DNA of 64,000 bases from Bradyrhizobium sp. ORS 278 (GTDB lineage Bacteria > Pseudomonadota > Alphaproteobacteria > Rhizobiales > Xanthobacteraceae), in assembly GCF_000026145.1 (NCBI RefSeq), contig NC_009445.1, positions 3,038,001-3,102,000 of the forward strand, in the 5' to 3' direction. Shown here piece after piece: positions 26,751 to 35,351 of the stretch. The notes under the pieces are model-generated. The model did no database searches and had not been told where the DNA came from. It saw only the letters and a program-made list of their open reading frames with translations. The translations under genes and the position numbers were made by a program. Numbering within the stretch: position 1 is the stretch's first letter; each line of letters opens with the position of its first letter.

Positions 26751-27152
26751 TTGATTGTCTCAACCGCCGCGCGACGTGTCGCGCTGTTTGCATTTGGATT
26801 GACCGTGATCGTCGGCGCCGCCCGCGTCGCCACCACCGTCATCAGCCCGGCGCATGCCGCCGGCGCCTTCGCCATCGGGCAATGCGCGGCCTATGGCCAG
26901 GCCTTCGACTATCCGGCAGAGCATCTCGCCAAGGCTGCGGCGCTCAAGCAATGCAAAGGCGAGTGTACGGCGGTGACGATGAAGAAGGCCTGCGCCGCGT
27001 TTGCCGTCGACCTCACCAATCCCTGCGGCCCGCATGGCTATGCCGTACGCCCGAAGATCTCGGCCTCGCTCAACGAGGCGACGCGCGAATGCTATAAATA
27101 TGGCGGCAAGGAATGCGTCATTCGCGCCTGGGTCTGCGACGCCAAGGGCTGA
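26751..27152 (+). CDS. Secreted DUF4189-type protein
   Basis: A 133-residue protein with an N-terminal hydrophobic signal sequence ending near SPAHA, then a Cys-rich domain of the DUF4189 kind (AIGQCAAYGQAFDYP, AALKQCKGECTAV, KKACAAFAVD, ECVIRAWVC). Six or more cysteines suggest disulfides in the periplasm. TTG 26751 is chosen as start because GGAGG lies five bases upstream and the protein then opens with the signal peptide; upstream starts would run through the repeat. Function unknown. Confidence 0.75.
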   Translation: MIVSTAARRVALFAFGLTVIVGAARVATTVISPAHAAGAFAIGQCAAYGQAFDYPAEHLAKAAALKQCKGECTAVTMKKACAAFAVDLTNPCGPHGYAVRPKISASLNEATRECYKYGGKECVIRAWVCDAKG

Positions 27153-27283
27153 CCAAGGGCTGACCAAGCGCTGATCTCGGCTTGATGGACCGAGTTCCAA
27201 GTGCACACACTTTCAATTCGCTGCTTCACGCCCCGACTGGCTCGGCTATTCTGGGCATTCGCATCGATGGAATTGGAAGTGAC

Positions 27284-27697
27284 ATGCAATTCGACACCAA
27301 GATCGCGCTCATCATCCGCAATGATCTCGAAGCCTGGCAGAAGCTGAACGTCGCGGCTTTCCTCGCTAGCGGCATCGCTGCGGCATGTCCTGAATGTATC
27401 GGTGCGCCCTATGAGGACGGCTCGGCGACGAGCTATCACGCGCTGATCGGCCAGCCGATCCTGATCTACGGTGCGCCGGACAATGCCGCTTTGGCACGCG
27501 CGCTGGACCGCGCATTGACGCGCAGCGTCAAGCCGGCGCTCTACACCGAGGACATGTTCAAGACCACGCATGACGAGGCCAATCGCGCGGCGGTGAAGGC
27601 GGTGGCGCGCATAGATCTCAATCTGGTGGGGCTGGCGCTGCGTGCCGAGCGCAAGGTCGTGGACAAGATCGTCGACGGCTTGAAATTTCACGCCTGA
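27284..27697 (+). CDS. DUF2000 family protein
   Basis: A 137-residue protein with the DUF2000 opening TKIALIIRNDLEAWQKLNV and the later TEDMFKTTHDEANRAAV. The family has a fold like peptidyl-tRNA hydrolase II; its activity is not established. ATG 27284 follows GGAAG at a suitable distance. It stands alone between the DUF4189 gene and adhP. Confidence 0.85.
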   Translation: MQFDTKIALIIRNDLEAWQKLNVAAFLASGIAAACPECIGAPYEDGSATSYHALIGQPILIYGAPDNAALARALDRALTRSVKPALYTEDMFKTTHDEANRAAVKAVARIDLNLVGLALRAERKVVDKIVDGLKFHA

Positions 27698-27831
27698 GAC
27701 CGAGTGAGCCATCTCTCGCCTGTCATGAAACTGTTACGCGTTGCGCAGCAAAGCGGCAGCGTATTTTGACACCGATCAAGACTGTCCTGGTTTCGCGTCA
27801 TTAGTTTGCTCCTTAACTAAGGAGCAAACCG

Positions 27832-28857
27832 ATGCAGACCATGAAAGCCGCCGTCGTCAAAGCCTTTGGCAAGCCGCTCGTCATCGAGGACGTGCCTGTT
27901 CCGGTGCCTGGTCCGGGCGAGCTTCTCGTCAAGCTGAAGGCCTGCGGCGTCTGTCATACTGATCTCCACGCGGCTTCGGGCGATTGGCCGGTCAAGCCGA
28001 CGCCGCCCTTCATCCCAGGCCACGAAGCGGCCGGCGTGGTCGCCGCGCTCGGTGCTGGCGTGACCGACTTCAAGGTCGGCGATGCCGTCGGTGTGGCTTG
28101 GCTGCACGACGCGTGCTTGCGTTGCGAATATTGCGAGACCGGCTGGGAAACGCTGTGCGAGCACCAGCACAATACGGGCTACAGCGTGAATGGCGGCTTC
28201 GCCGAGTACGTCATCGCCGCGGCCGCATTCGCGGCGCGCCTGCCGGCCAACGTCGACTTCGCCAGAGTCGCGCCGATCCTGTGCGCCGGCGTCACGACCT
28301 ACAAGGGCTTGAAGGAGACGGACACCCGTCCGGGCGAGTGGGTGGTGATCTCTGGCGTGGGCGGCCTCGGTCACGTCGCGATCCAATACGCCAAGGCGAT
28401 GGGGCTGAAGGCGATCGGTCTCGACATCGCCGAGGACAAGCTCAAGCTGGCGCTGGAGGCGGGTGCCGCGCACGCCGTCAACGCGCTCGACAACGACGCC
28501 GTGGACCGCGTTCTCCAGATCACGGGGGGAGGGGCGCAGGGCGTGCTCGTGACGGCGGTCTCGACCCCGGCGTTCGCGCAGGCCTTGAAGATGGTCAGAC
28601 GCAAGGGCACCGTCAGCCTGGTCGGCCTGCCTCCCGGCGAATTCCCGACGCCGATCTTCGACGTCGTGCTCAAGCGCATCACCGTGCGCGGCTCGATCGT
28701 TGGCACGCGGCGTGACCTCGACGAGGCCATCGCCTTTGCCGCCGAGGGCAAGGTGAAGGCGGAGGTCACCACGGCGCCGCTGTCGGAGATCAACACCATC
28801 TTCGACCGCATGAAGGCCGGCAAGATCGACGGCCGCGTGGTGCTGGATTTCACCTGA
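27832..28857 (+). CDS. adhP: Zinc-dependent alcohol dehydrogenase AdhP-type
   Basis: A 341-residue medium-chain dehydrogenase that oxidises primary alcohols to aldehydes with NAD. Catalytic zinc ligands are Cys41, His64 (in GHEAAG) and Cys151; structural zinc is held by Cys95, 98, 101 and 109; the NAD loop is GVGGLG at 175-180. The length and the [12 protein letters not shown] segment fit AdhP of other proteobacteria. A strong AAGGAG lies seven bases before ATG 27832. It is a single-gene unit ended by a hairpin terminator. Confidence 0.94.
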   Translation: MQTMKAAVVKAFGKPLVIEDVPVPVPGPGELLVKLKACGVCHTDLHAASGDWPVKPTPPFIPGHEAAGVVAALGAGVTDFKVGDAVGVAWLHDACLRCEYCETGWETLCEHQHNTGYSVNGGFAEYVIAAAAFAARLPANVDFARVAPILCAGVTTYKGLKETDTRPGEWVVISGVGGLGHVAIQYAKAMGLKAIGLDIAEDKLKLALEAGAAHAVNALDNDAVDRVLQITGGGAQGVLVTAVSTPAFAQALKMVRRKGTVSLVGLPPGEFPTPIFDVVLKRITVRGSIVGTRRDLDEAIAFAAEGKVKAEVTTAPLSEINTIFDRMKAGKIDGRVVLDFT

Positions 28858-28875
28858 TCATCGAAGGCACGTGTT

Positions 28876-28913
28876 CAAGGCGGCCGCCTCGCATCGGCGT
28901 GGCGGCCGTCTTG
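28876..28913 (+). terminator. Terminator-like hairpin after adhP
   Basis: A 13-base-pair stem, CAAGGCGGCCGCC with GGCGGCCGTCTTG (one G-T pair), closes over a 12-base loop beginning 18 bases after the adhP stop. The T-run after it is short, so termination may be partial. Confidence 0.6.
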
Positions 28914-28957
28914 ATCTGGATCAGGATGACGGCGCAGCGTCATGGCACAGATGTCGG

Positions 28958-30238
28958 ATGACCGCCGTCACCAAGATCGTCTTCCTCGGTGCGAGCAGCG
29001 CATCGTTTGGGCTCAGCGTGTTTCGGGACTTGTTCTCGACCCAGGATCTCGCGGGATCGACGCTGGTTCTGGTCGGTCGGGATACCACGCGGCTCGCGCG
29101 GTCGGAACGGCTGGCCCGGCTGCTGAACGACCGCTCCGGTGCGGGCCTCAGGATCGAGGCGACGACGGATTGGCGCGCCGCGCTCGACGGCGCCGGTTTC
29201 GTGATTCATTCCACCGCGATCGACCGCAATCGGCTGTGGAAGCTCGACTTCGAAGTGCCGCGCAAATACGGTATCCGCCATACGCTCGGTGAGAATGGCG
29301 GGCCGGGCGCGTTGTTCTTTACGCTCCGCACCTTGCCTGTTGTGTTCGACTTCGTTCGGGAAATGGAGCAGCGCTGCCCGAACGCGCTGTTCATCAACTT
29401 CTCCAATCCCGAGAGCCGCATCATCCTGGCACTCGGTCTTCACAGCCGGCTCGCCCATGTCGGCCTGTGCCACGGCATCTTCATCGCGCGGAGCCAAGTG
29501 GCGTCGATCCTCGGGCTGGCGGAGGAGCGCGTCGAGGTATGGGGCGCCGGCCTCAATCATTTCCAGTGCCTGCTGCAGATCCGTGACCGTGAAACCGGAG
29601 CCGACCTCTATCCGCTGCTGCGCGAACGGGAGCGCAGTCACGACCCCAAGGTCGCGCCGCTGACCCGCACGCTGCTGCATGATTTCGGCGTCTGGCTCGG
29701 CTGCGGCGATGGCCATGTCGGCGAGTATCTCGCTTATGGCTGGGAGGCGGGCGAGCGCGGCTATGATTTTGCCTGGGATGAGGCGGAACGCGCCAGGCTG
29801 ATCCGCCAGATCGACGACGTGCTGTCGGGAACGGCCGAGATGCCGGCTTGGTGGCGGTCCCCGTCGGGCGAACGCGCGGTGACCGTGATCGGTGCGGTGC
29901 TGCACGATCGCAAGCAGTCCATCGAGTCCGGCGTCGTGCTCAACCGCGGCGTCATCCCCAATCTCCCGGCCGAGGCGGCCGTCGAAGTGCCTGTCGTTGC
30001 GGATCGCTGCGGCATTCATCCGATCTCCTTGGGTCCGCTGCCGAACGCCGTCGCCAAGCTGATGGCGATCCAGGTTCAGGTGCAGCAGCTCTCCGTGCAG
30101 GCGGCGATGACCGCCTCCAGGGACGTCGCGCTGCAGGCGCTGCTGGTCGACCCGGTCGTGAACTCGGCCACGGCGGCTCGCCAGATCCTCGACGAACTCT
30201 GGGAGGTGAACCGGCCCTACATTCGGCCATGCGCCTGA
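28958..30238 (+). CDS. Glycoside hydrolase family 4 (alpha-galactosidase/glucuronidase type)
   Basis: A 426-residue NAD- and metal-dependent glycosidase of family 4. It has the N-terminal nucleotide loop [16 protein letters not shown], the metal-binding GLCHG (Cys-His pair) and GLNHF. The family cleaves alpha- or beta-glycosides by oxidation and elimination, often on cytoplasmic sugars; the free-sugar rather than the phospho-sugar branch seems likely, but substrate cannot be decided. ATG 28958 has no clear ribosome site. No transporter gene is nearby. The tetR gene follows, after 112 bases. Confidence 0.88.
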   Translation: MTAVTKIVFLGASSASFGLSVFRDLFSTQDLAGSTLVLVGRDTTRLARSERLARLLNDRSGAGLRIEATTDWRAALDGAGFVIHSTAIDRNRLWKLDFEVPRKYGIRHTLGENGGPGALFFTLRTLPVVFDFVREMEQRCPNALFINFSNPESRIILALGLHSRLAHVGLCHGIFIARSQVASILGLAEERVEVWGAGLNHFQCLLQIRDRETGADLYPLLRERERSHDPKVAPLTRTLLHDFGVWLGCGDGHVGEYLAYGWEAGERGYDFAWDEAERARLIRQIDDVLSGTAEMPAWWRSPSGERAVTVIGAVLHDRKQSIESGVVLNRGVIPNLPAEAAVEVPVVADRCGIHPISLGPLPNAVAKLMAIQVQVQQLSVQAAMTASRDVALQALLVDPVVNSATAARQILDELWEVNRPYIRPCA

Positions 30239-30315
30239 TTGGGTGAGCGCAAGGCGCGGTAATCCGCACGCACCGCTCCGAAGCGCCGGCGGTTCCTATC
30301 AGACGGCGAAAGCCC

Positions 30316-30344
30316 TTTACAATGACTGACTGGTCAGTCATAAT
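30316..30344 (+). promoter_or_regulatory. Promoter of the tetR efflux operon with palindromic operator
   Basis: A -35 box TTTACA (30316-30321) and a -10 box CATAAT (30339-30344) are separated by 17 bases. The spacer holds a palindrome: ATGACTGAC (30322-30330), TG, GTCAGTCAT (30333-30341), with perfect nine-base arms overlapping the -10. This is the layout expected for autorepression by the TetR protein encoded just downstream. Confidence 0.85.
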
Positions 30345-30350
30345 CCTAGG

Positions 30351-31034
30351 ATGTCGAAGTCTTTCAAGACCGCCCGCCGGGGCGGAGATGCTGCGAGCGC
30401 TGTCGCGGATGACCCGGGAATGGGAGCGGTCTCCCGCCGCGCCGACCGAGCCGCCGAGCGCCGTGCCGCCATCGTGCAGGCGGCGATGGACGAGTTCATC
30501 GCGCGCGGCTTTGCCGCGACCCGGCTCGATGACATCGCCAAGCGCGCAGGCGTCGCCAAGGGCACGATCTATCTGCACTTCAAGGACAAGGAATCGATGT
30601 TCGAGGAATTGATCCGGACTGCGATCGTGCCCTTCGTCGGCCGGCTCGCTGCGCCGCCGCCGGTGGGCGGCTCGGTGCGCGATATGGTCGAGGGCCTGGC
30701 GCGCATGTTCCTGCAGGAGATCGCGGGCACGCGGCGGGCCGATCTCGTTCGCCTCATCATCGCCGAAGGGCCGCGCTTTCCGGAGATTGCCGATTTCTAT
30801 TATCGCGAGGTCGTCTCCCGCGGTCTCGCGGCCATGCGGGCGCTGATCCAGCTGGCCGTCACGCGCGGCGAGATCCGCGAGCCCAAGCTCGTGCAGCATC
30901 CGCAACTGATGATCGCGCCGATGATGGTCGCGGTGATCTGGAAGAGTCTGTTCGAAACGCATGCGCCGCTCGATGCGGAGGCGATGCTGCAGACGCATCT
31001 CGATCTGATCTTCGGGCCGAGGAGGCCGACATGA
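30351..31034 (+). CDS. TetR-family transcriptional regulator
   Basis: A 227-residue TetR-type repressor. The DNA-binding helix-turn-helix is at about 38-84 (ERRAAIVQAAMDEFIARGF... GVAKGTIYLHFKDKESMF), with a variable ligand and dimer domain after it. It likely binds the palindrome in its own promoter and controls the hlyD-ABC-permease genes, to which it is joined by a four-base overlap. The ATG at 30351 would lie about six bases after the -10 box, so the message would have almost no leader; the alternative ATG at 30420 would remove 23 poorly conserved residues. The inducer is unknown. Confidence 0.92.
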   Translation: MSKSFKTARRGGDAASAVADDPGMGAVSRRADRAAERRAAIVQAAMDEFIARGFAATRLDDIAKRAGVAKGTIYLHFKDKESMFEELIRTAIVPFVGRLAAPPPVGGSVRDMVEGLARMFLQEIAGTRRADLVRLIIAEGPRFPEIADFYYREVVSRGLAAMRALIQLAVTRGEIREPKLVQHPQLMIAPMMVAVIWKSLFETHAPLDAEAMLQTHLDLIFGPRRPT

Positions 31035-31807
31035 GCCTGCTGCACTGCCTTGCCGTGCTGGTCACGGCGTTCAGTCTCAACGGTTGCAAGGACACGCGCG
31101 ATCCCGGCTATCAGGGCTGGGTCGAGGCCGACATGATCTTCGTCAGTCCCGACGAAGCGGGACGCGTCACCCGGCTGAACGTCCGCGAAGGCGACGAGAT
31201 CAAGGTCGGCGATCCCCTGTATTCGGTCGACGACGACCTGCAGCAGGCCGATCTGAACCAGACCAAGGCGACGCTGGCCAACGCGCAGCAGACGTACGAT
31301 CGCGCCGCGGCCCTGAGCAAGACCGGGGCGGGGACGCAGGCGACGCTCGATGCGGCGGTCTCGGCGCTGCGGGTTGCCGAAGCCCATGTCGTGACATCGC
31401 AGACCCGGCTGGCGCGGCGCAAGGGTGTCGCGCCGGTCGCCGGCACCATCCAGCAGATCTACTTTCGCGAAGGCGAGATGGTCGCCGCGCAGCGGCCGGT
31501 GTTGTCGATCATGCCGCCCGGCAACATGAAGCTGCGGTTCTACGTGTCGGAGACGGATCTTCCCAAGTTCGCCATTGGTGAGGAGGTGCGCGTCACCTGC
31601 GACAATTGCGCTGCCGACCTGACCGCGCGCATCTACTTCCTGGCGTCGACGGCGGAATATACGCCGCCAGTCATCTACAGCCTCGATGAGCGCAACAAGC
31701 TCGTCTACCTCATCCAGGCGCGTCCCGCACGGCCGGATGCATTGCGCGTCGGACAGCCCGTCAGCATCTATCCGCAACCCAAGACCCCCGTCGCGGACAA
31801 GCAATGA
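31031..31807 (+). CDS. HlyD-type membrane fusion lipoprotein
   Basis: A 258-residue periplasmic adaptor. The N-terminus has a lipoprotein signal with lipobox SLNGC (Cys about 19), so it should be anchored by lipid rather than by a membrane helix. A biotinyl-lipoyl domain (RVTRLNVREGDEIKVGDPL), a short coiled hairpin and the matching RRKGVAPVAGTIQQIYFREGEMV follow. It would link the inner-membrane ABC pump to an outer-membrane channel encoded elsewhere. It overlaps tetR and the ABC ATPase gene by four bases each. Confidence 0.9.
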   Translation: MSLLHCLAVLVTAFSLNGCKDTRDPGYQGWVEADMIFVSPDEAGRVTRLNVREGDEIKVGDPLYSVDDDLQQADLNQTKATLANAQQTYDRAAALSKTGAGTQATLDAAVSALRVAEAHVVTSQTRLARRKGVAPVAGTIQQIYFREGEMVAAQRPVLSIMPPGNMKLRFYVSETDLPKFAIGEEVRVTCDNCAADLTARIYFLASTAEYTPPVIYSLDERNKLVYLIQARPARPDALRVGQPVSIYPQPKTPVADKQ

Positions 31808-32742
31808 ACGGCGCCGGACCAGCCGAGATCGCCATCGACGTCAGGGGCCTGACCAAGTCCTTCGGCGGCCGAGAGGTCGTGCACGATCTGTCGATGCAGG
31901 TGCGGCGCGGCTCGATCTACGGCTTCCTTGGTCCGAACGGCTCCGGCAAGACCACGACGATCCGCATGCTGTGCGGCCTGCTGACGCCTGACGAGGGCGA
32001 GGGCACTTGTCTCGGCTTCGACATCCGCCGCGACGCCGACAAGATCAAGCGCCGCGTCGGCTACATGACCCAGCGCTTCAGCCTGTATCAGGATCTTTCC
32101 GTGCGCGAGAACCTCGAATTCGTCGCGCGCCTCTATGGGATGTCCGATCCGCCGCAAGCCGCGCGGGACATGGTGCAGCGGCTCGGCCTTTCCGGGCGCG
32201 AGCGGCAGCTCGCCGGCGAATTGTCGGGCGGCTGGAAGCAACGGCTCGCGCTCGGCGCCTGCACCTTGCCGAACCCGCAACTGCTGCTGCTCGACGAGCC
32301 AACCGCAGGCGTCGATCCGAAGGCGCGGCGCGATTTCTGGAACGAGATCCATGCGCTCGCAGGGGAAGGACTCACGGTTCTGGTGTCGACCCACTACATG
32401 GACGAGGCCGAGCGCTGTCACGAGATCGCCTATATTGCCTATGGACATCTGCTGGCCCACGGCACCGTGTCCGAGGTGATCGCGCAATCCAAACTCACCA
32501 CATACACGGTGAGCGGCGACGATGTGCGCGCGGTTTCCGCCGATCTCTCCGGCAAGCCCGGCGTCGACATGGTCGCCCCCTTCGGCACCAGCCTGCACGT
32601 CTCGGGACACGACCACGACGCGCTCGATGCCGCCATCGCGCCCTGGCGCGACAAGCCCGGTCTGCACTGGCAGCCCGCCGCACCGTCGCTCGAGGATGTC
32701 TTCATCGACCTGATGAACCGCTCGCGGGACAACTTCCAATGA
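31804..32742 (+). CDS. ABC-2 exporter ATP-binding protein
   Basis: A 312-residue ATPase with Walker A GPNGSGKTT, signature LSGGWKQRLALG, Walker B LLLLDEPTAGVD and a switch His in STHYMDEAERC. The sequence after about residue 225 is the usual ABC-2 C-terminal domain. The layout matches YbhF/YhiH-type drug exporters, but with a single ATPase domain. It is coupled by four-base overlaps to the adaptor and the permease genes. Confidence 0.92.
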   Translation: MNGAGPAEIAIDVRGLTKSFGGREVVHDLSMQVRRGSIYGFLGPNGSGKTTTIRMLCGLLTPDEGEGTCLGFDIRRDADKIKRRVGYMTQRFSLYQDLSVRENLEFVARLYGMSDPPQAARDMVQRLGLSGRERQLAGELSGGWKQRLALGACTLPNPQLLLLDEPTAGVDPKARRDFWNEIHALAGEGLTVLVSTHYMDEAERCHEIAYIAYGHLLAHGTVSEVIAQSKLTTYTVSGDDVRAVSADLSGKPGVDMVAPFGTSLHVSGHDHDALDAAIAPWRDKPGLHWQPAAPSLEDVFIDLMNRSRDNFQ

Positions 32743-33896
32743 GCGACACAACGCTTTCTCACGTCTCTCCGGAGCCGCGCTTCGCCTTCTGGCGCCGCAC
32801 CTATGCGATGGTGGTGAAGGAGTTCATCCAGCTGCGCCGGGACCGGGTATCGTTCGCGATGATCGTGATGCTGCCGGTGATGCAGCTGATGCTTTTCGGC
32901 TACGCGATCAACACCACGCCGCACCATCTTCCCGCAGCGGTGCTGCTGCAGGAGGACAGCGATCTCGGCCGCTCGATCCTGAAAGCGATGGAGAACACCG
33001 CCTATTTCAGCTTCACCCGAGAGGTCGGCAGCGTCGCGGAGCTCGACGATCTGCTGCTGTCCGGCAAGGTCCTGTTCGGCGTCGAGATCCCGCGCGGCTT
33101 CGAGCGGGCGGTCCGCCGCGGCGACCGCCCGGCGCTACTGGTGGCCGCCGATGCCACCGATCCGGTCGCGGCGTCCTCCGCGCTGTCCTCGCTCGGCACC
33201 ATCGTGCAGACCGCGCTCGCGCATGATCTGTACACCGGCGATCCCGTCACCGCGGCGTTCGAGATCAGGGCGCATGCGCGCTACAATCCAGCGGCCTCGT
33301 CGCGGCTCAACATCGTTCCGGGCCTGGTCGGGACCATCCTGACCATGACCATGCTGATCTTCACCGCGCTGTCCGTGACACGCGAGATCGAGCGCGGCAC
33401 AATGGAGAGCCTGCTGTCGATGCCGATCAAGCCGGTCGAGGTGATGCTCGGCAAGATCATCCCTTACGTGCTGGTCGGCTTCCTGCAGGCTACCATCATC
33501 ATCGGCATCGGCGTGCTGCTGTTCGGCGTGCCTGTGATGGGCAGCCTGCTGCTGCTGGCTTTGCTCTCGACGCTGTTCATCGCAACCAACCTCTCGATCG
33601 GCTACACGTTTTCCACCCTGGCGCAGAACCAGCTGCAGGCCATGCAGCTGTCGATGATGTTCTTCCTGCCGAGCATACTGCTCTCCGGATTCATGTTTCC
33701 GTTTCTCGGCATGCCGCAATGGGCGCAGATCGTCGGCGAGTGCCTGCCGCTGACGCATTACCTGCGCATCGTCCGGGCCATCATGCTCAAGGGCTCGACG
33801 CTCCCAAACCTGCAGCATGATACGATCGCGTTGTTCGGTCTCATGCTGTTCGCCATGACGGTTGCCGTCTTCCGCTTCCGCCGCACGCTCGATTGA
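32739..33896 (+). CDS. ABC-2 exporter permease
   Basis: A 385-residue permease with one N-terminal membrane segment (VMLPVMQLMLFGYAI), a periplasmic domain of about 140 residues and five C-terminal helices, typical of YbhS/YbhR/YhhJ proteins. The ABC-2 signature EIERGTMESLLSMPIKPVEVMLGK is split by no gap. ATG 32739 overlaps the ATPase stop by four bases; the longer open frame upstream is a shadow of the ATPase gene. Only one permease is encoded, so it probably acts as a homodimer. Confidence 0.92.
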   Translation: MSDTTLSHVSPEPRFAFWRRTYAMVVKEFIQLRRDRVSFAMIVMLPVMQLMLFGYAINTTPHHLPAAVLLQEDSDLGRSILKAMENTAYFSFTREVGSVAELDDLLLSGKVLFGVEIPRGFERAVRRGDRPALLVAADATDPVAASSALSSLGTIVQTALAHDLYTGDPVTAAFEIRAHARYNPAASSRLNIVPGLVGTILTMTMLIFTALSVTREIERGTMESLLSMPIKPVEVMLGKIIPYVLVGFLQATIIIGIGVLLFGVPVMGSLLLLALLSTLFIATNLSIGYTFSTLAQNQLQAMQLSMMFFLPSILLSGFMFPFLGMPQWAQIVGECLPLTHYLRIVRAIMLKGSTLPNLQHDTIALFGLMLFAMTVAVFRFRRTLD

Positions 33897-33935
33897 GGCA
33901 CAATGCCGGTCGGGCGGACAACCGGCTGAGGCAGG

Positions 33936-35246
33936 ATGCGGATCGCGAGGGCAGGCAAGGGGAGCGGTGCGCCACCCGCGGCGGCGGAGTTCAACCAGGC
34001 GCTGATGCGCCAGACGTTGAACACCGAGCTCTTGCGGGTGAAGGCGCTGATCGCCACGGCCGGACTGTTTCTGGTCATCTCGGTGTTCGTCGAGATCTTC
34101 GAGCCGCGGATCTCGGAGTGGATCTGGCCGAGCCGGGTCGGGGTCCTCTACGTCTACGCGATCATCGTCTCCTTCATCGCCTTCGAGCTGCTCATCCTGT
34201 TCAGGATCAAAGCCAACATCCGCCTCGGTCACGACGTCCCGATCGTGTTGCGGTATCTCAGCGTGCTGATCGAGACGTCGATGCCCACGCTCGTGCTGGT
34301 GTTGCAGATCGAAGGCATCGGCCGCGACAGGGCACTCGGCTTTGGCGCGCCGCTGGTCTATTTCATCTTCATCATCCTCTCGACCCTCCGTTTGGACTTC
34401 TGGCTGTCGAGCTTTACCGGACTGGTGGCAGCAGCGGAGTTGCTGACCGTCGCACTGATCGACAGACCCTCGATCGACATGAGCCAGCATCCGGAGATCT
34501 ACTATCAAGGCGAGCGCAGCTTCATCATCCTGCTGTGCGGTCTGCTCGCCGGCGCCGTCAGCGTGCAATTGCGCCGGCAGTTCGCGGCGAGCATCGAGGC
34601 AGCCTCCGCGCGGGATCGGGTCACTGACCTGTTCGGCCAGCATGTCTCGCCCCAGGTTGTCGAGCGGTTGATGAAGGAGGGCACGGCGGAGGCGCGGGAC
34701 ATCCAGAAGGTTGCCGTGATGTTCGTCGACTTCAGAGGCTTCACCGCGGCTTCGCGTTCCAAACCGCCTCAGGAGGTCGTTGACCGGCTCGACGGTGCGT
34801 TTGCCGTGCTGGTCGAGATCCTCGAGCGTCATGGCGGGATCGTGAACAAGTTTCTCGGGGACGGCTTCCTCGCGCTGTTCGGGGCGCCGTTCGAAACGCG
34901 CGACGCCGCAGCGCAGGCGGTCGCGGCGGCGCGCGAGATGGTAGCGGCCATGCGCGACGTCAATTCTGCCTCGTCCTGGCCGCTGCGTATCGGCATCGGC
35001 ATTCATCTCGGCGAGGTCGTGGCCGGCAGCATCGGCTCGCCGCGACGCAAGGAGTACACGGTCATCGGCGATACCGTGAACTTCGCCTCGCGGCTGGAGG
35101 CCTTGAACAAGGAGTTCGATTCGCAGCTCCTGATCTCGACCGAGGTGCGGCAGGCCGCCGGTGAGGAGGCAGGGGATGCCGTCTTCCACGGCGAGGTATC
35201 AGTGCGCGGTTACGACCGGTCGTTCGAAGTCTGGCAGCTGCATTAA
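33936..35246 (+). CDS. Membrane-bound class III adenylate/guanylate cyclase
   Basis: A 436-residue protein with six predicted membrane segments (about 38-210) and a C-terminal cyclase domain (255-436). Metal-binding aspartates are Asp265 (VMFVDFRGFT) and Asp309 (KFLGDGFLALFG); the transition-state Asn382 and Arg386 are in GDTVNFASRLE; Lys305 in NKF suggests ATP specificity, though this is not proof. So all catalytic residues are present and cAMP synthesis is likely. It follows the efflux operon by 39 bases and could be read with it, but a link is not established. Confidence 0.92.
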   Translation: MRIARAGKGSGAPPAAAEFNQALMRQTLNTELLRVKALIATAGLFLVISVFVEIFEPRISEWIWPSRVGVLYVYAIIVSFIAFELLILFRIKANIRLGHDVPIVLRYLSVLIETSMPTLVLVLQIEGIGRDRALGFGAPLVYFIFIILSTLRLDFWLSSFTGLVAAAELLTVALIDRPSIDMSQHPEIYYQGERSFIILLCGLLAGAVSVQLRRQFAASIEAASARDRVTDLFGQHVSPQVVERLMKEGTAEARDIQKVAVMFVDFRGFTAASRSKPPQEVVDRLDGAFAVLVEILERHGGIVNKFLGDGFLALFGAPFETRDAAAQAVAAAREMVAAMRDVNSASSWPLRIGIGIHLGEVVAGSIGSPRRKEYTVIGDTVNFASRLEALNKEFDSQLLISTEVRQAAGEEAGDAVFHGEVSVRGYDRSFEVWQLH

Positions 35247-35351
35247 AGCCGATCGTTCACGTTGCTGCCGGCTGTGCGGCGTCGGCGATTTACATTGCCG
35301 GATCTCCACGCTTAACTGCGCGCCAATCAACAGGGTATCAGGAGGAAATGC

